A DNA stretch of 18,440 bases. It comes from Rhodobacteraceae bacterium UBA996. GTDB lineage: Bacteria > Pseudomonadota > Alphaproteobacteria > Rhodobacterales > Rhodobacteraceae. This document shows, piece by piece, positions 13,339-18,440 of the stretch; position 1 is the first letter of the stretch, and each line of letters starts with the position of its first letter. The stretch covers positions 1-18,440 of the forward strand of contig DBBA01000171.1 in the NCBI GenBank assembly GCA_002291955.1, in the 5' to 3' direction. A program made the position numbers and the translations under genes. The notes under the pieces were generated by a model. The model was not told where the DNA came from. It worked only from the letters and a program-made list of their open reading frames with translations, and ran no database searches.

Positions 13339-14643
13339 TTACCGTCCGACACCTGCATAGGCGGCGAACCCGGCGGACAGGGCATCCGCGCGCACATAGA
13401 CGTTGCGCAGGTCGGCCAGCACGCGGTTGCCGCCGTTGCCCGCCAGTCGCCGCAGGTCGAGCGCGCGGAACTCGTTCCACTCGGTCAGGATCACCACGGC
13501 GTCGGCACCGTCGGCCGCCGCATAGGGGTCCGTCTCCCATGTCACGCCGGGCAGCATCGCCTCGCCCTCGCGCCGGCCCTGCGGATCGACGACGCGCACC
13601 CGCGCGCCCCCGCCCACGAGCGCCGGCACGATGGTCAGCGACGGCGCCTCGCGCATGTCGTCGGTGTTGGGCTTGAACGTCACGCCCAGCACCGCGACCG
13701 TCTTGCCGTTCACCGACCCGCCGCACAGGTCCATGACCTTGTCGATCATCCGGCGCTTCATCGCCTCGTTCACCTCGATCACCGTCTCGGTGATCCGCAT
13801 GGGCACGGCATGGTCCTGCCCGATGCGGGCCAGTGCGCGGGTATCCTTGGGGAAGCACGACCCGCCATAGCCGGGCCCCGCGTGCAGGAACTTGTTGCCG
13901 ATCCGGCCGTCCAGCCCGATGCCCTTGGCTACCTGCTTCACATCCGCGCCGACCTTCTCGCACAGCAGTGCGATCTCGTTGATGAAGGTGATCTTGGCAG
14001 CGAGGAACGCATTCGCCGCGTACTTGATCATCTCGGCGGATTCCAGGTCGGTCGTGACGATGGGAAAGTCACGCAGGAACAGCGGGCGGTAGATGTCGGC
14101 CATCACCTGCGCCGCATGGTCGCTTTCCACGCCGACCACCACCCGGTCGGGGCGCATGAAGTCGTCGATCGCGGCCCCTTCGCGCAGGAACTCGGGGTTG
14201 GATGCGACATCGAACGACGCCCCCGGGTTTGCCGCGGCCACGCGCGCGGCCACCTCGCGGTTGGTGCCAACCGGCACGGTCGATTTCGTGACGATCACGG
14301 CATAGCCGGTCAGGGCGCGGGCGATCTCCTCGGCCGCGGCATAGACATAGGTCAGGTCGGCATGGCCGTCCCCGCGCCGCGTGGGCGTGCCGACGGCGAT
14401 GAACACCGCCTCCGCCCCGGCCACGGCCGCGGCAAGGTCCAGCGTGAAGGACAGCCGCCCGGCCGCCACGTTGCGCGCCATCAGCGTGTCGAGGCCGGGC
14501 TCGTAGATCGGCACCTCGCCCCGGGTCAGCTTGTCGATCTTGGCGGGGTCCTTGTCCACGCAGACAACGTCATGTCCGAAGTCCGAAAAGCAGACCCCCG
14601 AAACAAGCCCGACATAGCCGGTGCCGATCATCGCGATCTTCAC
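13339..14643 (-). CDS. ugd: UDP-glucose 6-dehydrogenase
   Basis: A 434-residue enzyme that oxidises UDP-glucose to UDP-glucuronate with two NAD+, supplying uronic acid for surface polysaccharides. The N-terminal Rossmann fold has GTGYVG (7-12) and an acidic Asp30 at the end of beta-2. The central region has STVPVGT (121-127), NPEFLREG (149-156) and AEMIKYAANAFLA (203-215, Lys207). The catalytic Cys263 is in GPGYGGSCFPKD. The C-terminal UDP-binding domain has VLGVTFKPNTDDMREAPS. The start is GTG at 14643 with AGGGGG (14650-14655) 6 bases upstream; the open frame beyond it lacks homology. The gene is full length and undamaged. Its location near the sugar transferase and yjbH/yjbF genes supports a role in the same exopolysaccharide. 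Confidence 0.96.
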   Translation of the reverse strand: MKIAMIGTGYVGLVSGVCFSDFGHDVVCVDKDPAKIDKLTRGEVPIYEPGLDTLMARNVAAGRLSFTLDLAAAVAGAEAVFIAVGTPTRRGDGHADLTYVYAAAEEIARALTGYAVIVTKSTVPVGTNREVAARVAAANPGASFDVASNPEFLREGAAIDDFMRPDRVVVGVESDHAAQVMADIYRPLFLRDFPIVTTDLESAEMIKYAANAFLAAKITFINEIALLCEKVGADVKQVAKGIGLDGRIGNKFLHAGPGYGGSCFPKDTRALARIGQDHAVPMRITETVIEVNEAMKRRMIDKVMDLCGGSVNGKTVAVLGVTFKPNTDDMREAPSLTIVPALVGGGARVRVVDPQGRREGEAMLPGVTWETDPYAAADGADAVVILTEWNEFRALDLRRLAGNGGNRVLADLRNVYVRADALSAGFAAYAGVGR

Positions 14644-14679
14644 GGGAAACCCCCTGTCATCGTGCCAAGTCCGCTGCGG

Positions 14680-14708
14680 GCATTGGCCGGGCAATCGGGC
14701 ATAGTCAA
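14680..14708 (-). promoter_or_regulatory. Candidate ugd promoter
   Basis: On the minus strand TTGACT (14703-14708) is followed after 17 bases by CAATGC (14680-14685). The -35 is close to consensus and the -10 weak, which is common in alphaproteobacteria. It would put the transcript start about 30 bases before the GTG at 14643. Confidence 0.35.
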
Positions 14709-14765
14709 GGCGATGCGCGGCGGACTCACCCGATGATGCACGGGTCCGCGCATGGCAGCGCAAGG

Positions 14766-14795
14766 TTGCACCACCCCCGACCGGTCTGGTTAGAT
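14766..14795 (+). promoter_or_regulatory. Candidate dacB promoter
   Basis: TTGCAC (14766-14771) is followed, after an 18-base spacer, by TTAGAT (14790-14795). This would start transcription near 14802, about 28 bases before the ATG at 14830. It is the only A/T-rich patch in this part of the ugd-dacB divergent region. Confidence 0.4.
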
Positions 14796-14829
14796 CGCCG
14801 CGCGAGGCAGGAGATTTCGGCGGACGCGC

Positions 14830-16359
14830 ATGGCATTGACCCGGCGGGCACTACTGGTGGGCGGAGTTCTGTCGGGCGTCGCAGCCCCCGCGATTGCCCG
14901 TGCCCCGGACCGGTCGCTTGTCCCCCCGCCGCGGCCCGGGGGCGGCGGCGACGCTGCCGCAGGGGCCACCCCGCCCGCCACGTCCGCGACGCGGGTCACC
15001 GGTCCCCAGGTGCGCAGCATCGACGATCTGCTGGCCGAAGCGCGCCTGGGCGGCCAGGTCACCTTTGCCGTGGCCGACGCGCGCTCGGGCCTTGGGCTGG
15101 AAGCCCGGGGCCGGGACGACCCGATGCCACCGGCCAGCACCGCCAAGGCGATCACGGCGGCCTACGCGCTTGACCGTCTGGGCCCCGACCACCGCTTCCA
15201 CACCCGGCTGGTCGCCACCGGCCCGGTCACGGGCGGGCGGCTTGATGGGGATCTGGTCCTGATGGGCGGGGGGGATCCGACGCTCGACACCGACGGGCTC
15301 AACACGCTCGCGCGCGACCTTGCCGCCGCGGGTGTCCGCGAGGTGTCGGGACGTTTCCTGTGGCACGACCGGTCCCTTCCCGCCGTCCGCGCCATCGACC
15401 CCGACCAGCCCGACCATGTGGGCTACAACCCCGCCATCGCCGGGCTCAACCTGAACTACAACCGGGTGCATTTCGAATGGGCACGCGGGCAGGGTGGGTA
15501 TCGCGTGGGCATGGACGCCCGGTCCGACACGCTGCGCCCCGAGGTGCGGCTGGCCAGCGTACGCGTGGTGGACCGCACGAGCCCCGTCTTCACCTACGAG
15601 AACGGCGGCGGCACCGAACGCTGGACGGTCGCGGCCCGTGCCCTGGGCGAACGCGGGTCGCGCTGGCTGCCGACGCGGCTGCCGGGCGCCTACACGGCCG
15701 AGGTCTTTGCCTGGCTGGCCGCACGGGCGGGCTGTTCCCTGCCGACGCCGGAACCCGCCACCGGCCGGATCGAAGGGCGCACCATCGCCGAACGTCCCAG
15801 CGGTGCCCTGACCGCGATGGCGCGCGACATGCTGGCATGGTCGACCAACCTGACGGCCGAGGCGCTGGGCCTGTCGGTGGCGATGGCAAGCGGGGCCGCG
15901 CCTGCCCGGCTGGCCGAATCTGCCGCGCTGATGAACCGCTGGCTGGCCGCGCGCGCGCCCGGCACACGGCCCGCCTTCGTGGATCATTCCGGCCTTTCGC
16001 CCGCCTCGCGCATCACCGCCTCGGACATGGTCGCGGCGCTGGTGGCGCTGGGGCCCGACAGTGCAATGGCGGGTCTCCTCAAGGACTTTGCCATGCGCGA
16101 CGAAGGCGTGCCCCATTCCGTTTCGGTGCGGGCCAAGACGGGCACGCTGAACTTCGTGTCGGCGCTGGCCGGGTTCGCCCGGACCCGCAATGGCACCGAA
16201 CTGGCCTTTGCGATCTTCACCGGCGATCTGGACCGGCGCCGTGGCGTGGCGTCCGATGACGCCGAACGCCCCTCGGGCGGGCGCGAATGGACCGGCCGCG
16301 CCCGCAGCCTGCAGCGCGCCCTGATCGACCGCTGGGCCAAGCTGTACGGCGCGGCCTGA
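14830..16359 (+). CDS. dacB: D-alanyl-D-alanine carboxypeptidase/endopeptidase (DacB, peptidase S13)
   Basis: A 509-residue periplasmic penicillin-binding protein that trims or cleaves D-Ala peptide bonds of peptidoglycan. The three active-site motifs are present: STAK (Ser103-Lys106), STN (338-340) and KTG (436-438, followed by TLNFVSALAGF). The family motif DHSGLSPASRIT is at 385-396. Residues 1-24 are a signal sequence with a twin-arginine-like TRRALL start, so Tat export is possible. A Pro/Gly-rich linker (about 31-55) precedes the catalytic domain. The large insert between the STAK and STN motifs is typical of class C PBPs. GGCGGA lies 5 bases before the ATG; an AGGAG further upstream is too distant. 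The next gene follows after one base. Confidence 0.94.
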   Translation: MALTRRALLVGGVLSGVAAPAIARAPDRSLVPPPRPGGGGDAAAGATPPATSATRVTGPQVRSIDDLLAEARLGGQVTFAVADARSGLGLEARGRDDPMPPASTAKAITAAYALDRLGPDHRFHTRLVATGPVTGGRLDGDLVLMGGGDPTLDTDGLNTLARDLAAAGVREVSGRFLWHDRSLPAVRAIDPDQPDHVGYNPAIAGLNLNYNRVHFEWARGQGGYRVGMDARSDTLRPEVRLASVRVVDRTSPVFTYENGGGTERWTVAARALGERGSRWLPTRLPGAYTAEVFAWLAARAGCSLPTPEPATGRIEGRTIAERPSGALTAMARDMLAWSTNLTAEALGLSVAMASGAAPARLAESAALMNRWLAARAPGTRPAFVDHSGLSPASRITASDMVAALVALGPDSAMAGLLKDFAMRDEGVPHSVSVRAKTGTLNFVSALAGFARTRNGTELAFAIFTGDLDRRRGVASDDAERPSGGREWTGRARSLQRALIDRWAKLYGAA

Positions 16360-16360
16360 C

Positions 16361-17002
16361 GTGCTGCTGCTGCCCCGGGCGCGGCTGGTCGTCCTTCTGA
16401 CCCCCAAGACCGGCAGCCAGTCCCTGGCCGGGGCGCTTGCCGCCCACGCCCTGCCGTCCCCATCCGGGACAAGGGGCCGCCACATCGGCGCGGCCGAGTT
16501 CGCACGCCACCATGCCGCCTGGGCCGAGGCCGAGCTTGGCGCCACCCCGCGCACCCTCGCCGTGATGCGCGCGCCCCTCGACCGGCTGGGCAGCTGGTAT
16601 CGCTACCGACGCCGCGCGGGACTGGCCGACCCGGCCAGGGCGACCGCCGGACTGTCCTTTTCCGATTTCGTTGCAGCGACAATCGCCCCCGATCCGCCCG
16701 AATTTGCACGGATCGGTCAACAGGACCGGTTCCTTGGTCTTGCAGGGCAGGGCCCCCCGACCGACCTGATCGCCGACTACGCCCAGCTCGACCGGCTCGC
16801 GGCGTTCCTTGCGGATGCGCTGGGCGCCCCGGTCCGCCTGCCGCGCCGCAACGTCTCGCCGGGCGACCCGCCCGACCTTGCCCTGCCGGACGACCTGCTG
16901 GCCCGGGTACGCGCCGCACGGGCGGGCGAGTTCGCCCTGTACGACCGGGTCGCAGCGGCCGGTATCCTGGACACGGGCCCGCTCAGCAGTTCGGGACGTT
17001 GA
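16361..17002 (+). CDS. Sulfotransferase-like P-loop protein
   Basis: A 213-residue protein with a GTG start one base after the dacB stop, so it is probably co-translated with dacB. Near the N-terminus, LVVLLTPKTGSQSLAGALA (about 9-27) matches the 5'-phosphosulfate loop of sulfotransferases (PKTGS/TxS). MRAPLDRLGSWYRYR (69-83) matches the 3'-phosphate motif (R-x-P-x-x-R-x-x-S-x-Y). A C-terminal RRNVSPGDPP resembles the late motif of these enzymes. If active, it would move sulfate from PAPS to a sugar or other acceptor. It is shorter than most sulfotransferases. Related proteins in Rhodobacteraceae are, as I recall, sometimes labelled 'gamma-glutamyl kinase', which the sequence does not support. 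Its 3' end overlaps the converging sdaA gene by 20 bases. Confidence 0.75.
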   Translation: MLLLPRARLVVLLTPKTGSQSLAGALAAHALPSPSGTRGRHIGAAEFARHHAAWAEAELGATPRTLAVMRAPLDRLGSWYRYRRRAGLADPARATAGLSFSDFVAATIAPDPPEFARIGQQDRFLGLAGQGPPTDLIADYAQLDRLAAFLADALGAPVRLPRRNVSPGDPPDLALPDDLLARVRAARAGEFALYDRVAAAGILDTGPLSSSGR

Positions 17003-18356
17003 CGGCCAGGCCACCCAGCGCGGTTTCCTTGTACTTGTGGCTCATGTCGGCGCCGGTCTGGCGCATTGTCTCGATCGCGGCATCCAGCGGCACCAGATGC
17101 GTGCCGTCTCCCCGCAGGGACAGGGACGCCGCCGACACCGCCTTGATCGTGCCCAGGCCGTTGCGCTCGATGCAGGGCACCTGCACCAGACCCCGCACCG
17201 GATCGCAGGTCATGCCCAGGTGGTGCTCCAGCGCGATCTCGGCCGCGTTCTCGACCTGCATCGGCGTGCCGCCCAGCACCTCGGCCAGCCCCGCGGCGGC
17301 CATGGCGGCGGCCGACCCCACCTCGGCCTGGCAGCCGCACTCGGCTCCGCTGATCGAGGCATTCGTCTTGATGATCCCGCCGATGGCGGCGGCGGTCAGC
17401 AGGAAATCCCCCACGCGCGCCGGGGATGCCCCCGGCACATGGTCCAGCCAGTAGCGGATCACCGCCGGGATCACCCCCGCCGCGCCGTTCGTGGGCGCCG
17501 TCACCACCTGCCCGCCCGCCGCGTTCTCCTCGTTCACCGCCATGGCATAGACGCTCATCCAGTCGTTGATCGTGTGCGGCGCGGTCAGGTTCAGCCCGCG
17601 CTCGGCGATCAGATGCGCGTGGATGCCGCGGGCCCGCCGCTTCACCCCCAGACCCCCGGGCAGGATCCCCTCGCCCACAAGTCCCCGGTCGATGCAGGCG
17701 GTCATCACCGCCCAGATCCGCGCAAGCCCCGCGTCCAGGTCCGCCTTCGTCATCCGCGTCAGCTCGTTCGCGCGCTTCATCGCCGACACCGACAGCCCCG
17801 ACGCGCGCGACATCTCCAGCATCTCGGCCGCGCTGCGGAACGGGTAGGGGACCGGCGCGCCGCTGCCCGGCTTGTCCTTCTCCTGCAATTCCGTGGCCGT
17901 CACCACGAAACCCCCGCCGATCGAGTAGTAGGTTTCCGACAGAAGCACATCGCCTTCGGCATCCACCGCCCGCAGGATCATCCCGTTCGCGTGGCCGGGC
18001 AGGGGCGGCCCATAGTCGAACACCAGATCCCGGTCGGGCACAAAGACAAGCGCGGGCAATCCGGGGGGCGCGACGCGCCCCGTCGCCCGGACCCCGGCCA
18101 GCGCCGCCTCGGCCGCGCCTGCGTCATAGGCATCGGGACGGAACCCGGCCAGCCCCAGGATCACGGCGCGGTCGGTCGCGTGTCCCTGCCCGGTGAACGC
18201 CAGCGACCCGTGCAGCGACGCGCGAAGCCCGACCGGATGGAACGGCGAGGCGCGCAGGCGGTCCAGGAACCGCGCGGCGGCCACCATCGGCCCCATCGTG
18301 TGGCTGGACGACGGGCCGATGCCCACCTTGAACACGTCAAGGACCGACAGGAACAT
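16983..18356 (-). CDS. sdaA: L-serine ammonia-lyase (L-serine dehydratase), single chain
   Basis: A 457-residue iron-sulfur enzyme that deaminates L-serine to pyruvate and ammonia in the cytoplasm. The N-terminal beta domain starts with FLSVLDVFKVGIGPSSSHT. The C-terminal alpha domain has the cysteines expected to hold the 4Fe-4S cluster: Cys342 in GCQAEVGSAAA, Cys384 in GMTCDPVRGLVQ and Cys395 in VPCIERN. Both domains are in one chain, as in E. coli SdaA (454 residues). The ATG at 18356 has GGGAGG (18365-18370) 8 bases upstream; a GTG at 18365 is in frame but overlaps that ribosome binding site. It converges on the sulfotransferase-like gene with a 20-base overlap. It is unrelated in function to the polysaccharide genes. 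Confidence 0.96.
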   Translation of the reverse strand: MFLSVLDVFKVGIGPSSSHTMGPMVAAARFLDRLRASPFHPVGLRASLHGSLAFTGQGHATDRAVILGLAGFRPDAYDAGAAEAALAGVRATGRVAPPGLPALVFVPDRDLVFDYGPPLPGHANGMILRAVDAEGDVLLSETYYSIGGGFVVTATELQEKDKPGSGAPVPYPFRSAAEMLEMSRASGLSVSAMKRANELTRMTKADLDAGLARIWAVMTACIDRGLVGEGILPGGLGVKRRARGIHAHLIAERGLNLTAPHTINDWMSVYAMAVNEENAAGGQVVTAPTNGAAGVIPAVIRYWLDHVPGASPARVGDFLLTAAAIGGIIKTNASISGAECGCQAEVGSAAAMAAAGLAEVLGGTPMQVENAAEIALEHHLGMTCDPVRGLVQVPCIERNGLGTIKAVSAASLSLRGDGTHLVPLDAAIETMRQTGADMSHKYKETALGGLAVNVPNC

Positions 18357-18418
18357 GGGCTGCACCTCCCTTCCCGCCCCCTCTTAGCCGCCCGGTGGCC
18401 GGGGGTCACCGCCTCTGC

Positions 18419-18440
18419 CTTCATCCTGTCGAAAATATCC
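18419..18440. repeat. Partial copy of the intergenic repeat, cut by window edge
   Basis: CTTCATCCTGTCGAAAATATCC at the very end of the window follows the same pattern as the right arm at 2806-2826 (CTTCATCC, a variable centre, AAATA, CC). Only one arm is visible. It lies 63 bases upstream of sdaA, again in intergenic DNA. Confidence 0.55.

Noticed and set aside
12184..14736. 850-codon open frame on the plus strand
   Set aside because: It runs antisense through both the LysR gene and ugd, which have clear family motifs. Its product is Arg/Gly/His-rich with no recognisable domain. Long antisense frames are expected in DNA of this GC content.
14851..16554. 567-codon open frame on the minus strand
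   Set aside because: Antisense to dacB, whose three active-site motifs are intact; no motifs of its own.
1..18440. CRISPR array, tRNA, rRNA, insertion sequence or phage genes
   Set aside because: None seen: no regularly spaced repeats, no tRNA-like cloverleaf recognised, no transposase or integrase motifs. tRNA detection by eye is limited.

Overview
The window is high-GC DNA (I judge it near 70%) with short intergenic gaps. Gene content and style point to an alphaproteobacterium of the Rhodobacteraceae/Roseobacter group: a VPLPA-CTERM surface protein, a family-typical intergenic repeat, a Rhodobacteraceae-style sulfotransferase-like gene and several GTG starts. No rRNA, tRNA, CRISPR array, insertion sequence or phage gene was seen. 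It reads as ordinary chromosome with a polysaccharide/cell-envelope theme.

Layout, left to right. (1) 1-132: the C-terminal end of a LuxR-type regulator. (2) 313-1083: a secreted protein with a VPLPA-CTERM sorting tail. (3) 1109-2656, minus: a RecD/Dda-like superfamily 1 helicase, with a family-type palindromic repeat upstream at 2764-2838. (4) 2906-6811: a secreted TesA-type arylesterase (minus) divergent from a two-gene ABC system (plus) of the YbbA/YbbP type, the same arrangement as tesA/ybbA-ybbP in E. coli. (5) 6821-10632, minus: an exopolysaccharide transcription unit of sugar transferase, YjbH-type outer-membrane protein and YjbF-type lipoprotein. (6) 10834-12251, plus: a secreted CAP-domain protein and two tandem paralogous small secreted proteins with a hydrophobic segment, a Gly run and a Pro tail. 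(7) 12244-14643, minus: UDP-glucose 6-dehydrogenase and a LysR regulator with a candidate operator upstream. (8) 14830-17002, plus: a DacB-type D-Ala-D-Ala carboxypeptidase followed one base later by a sulfotransferase-like P-loop protein. (9) 16983-18356, minus: L-serine ammonia-lyase, then part of another repeat copy at the edge.

How the genes fit together. The centre (6.8-14.6 kb) looks like a polysaccharide export and surface-assembly locus. The sugar transferase would load the first sugar on undecaprenyl phosphate. UDP-glucose dehydrogenase would supply UDP-glucuronate. YjbH/YjbF-type proteins are envelope components of the E. coli yjbEFGH and gfc (group 4 capsule) systems.

The most interesting point is the pair of small proteins at 11545-11823 and 11991-12251. 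Their layout (signal peptide, Ala/Gly/Val-rich hydrophobic stretch, Gly run, low-complexity tail) resembles the small first proteins YjbE/GfcA of those E. coli operons. They may be an unannotated, duplicated small component of this export system. That is inference from architecture and neighbourhood, not from a homology search.
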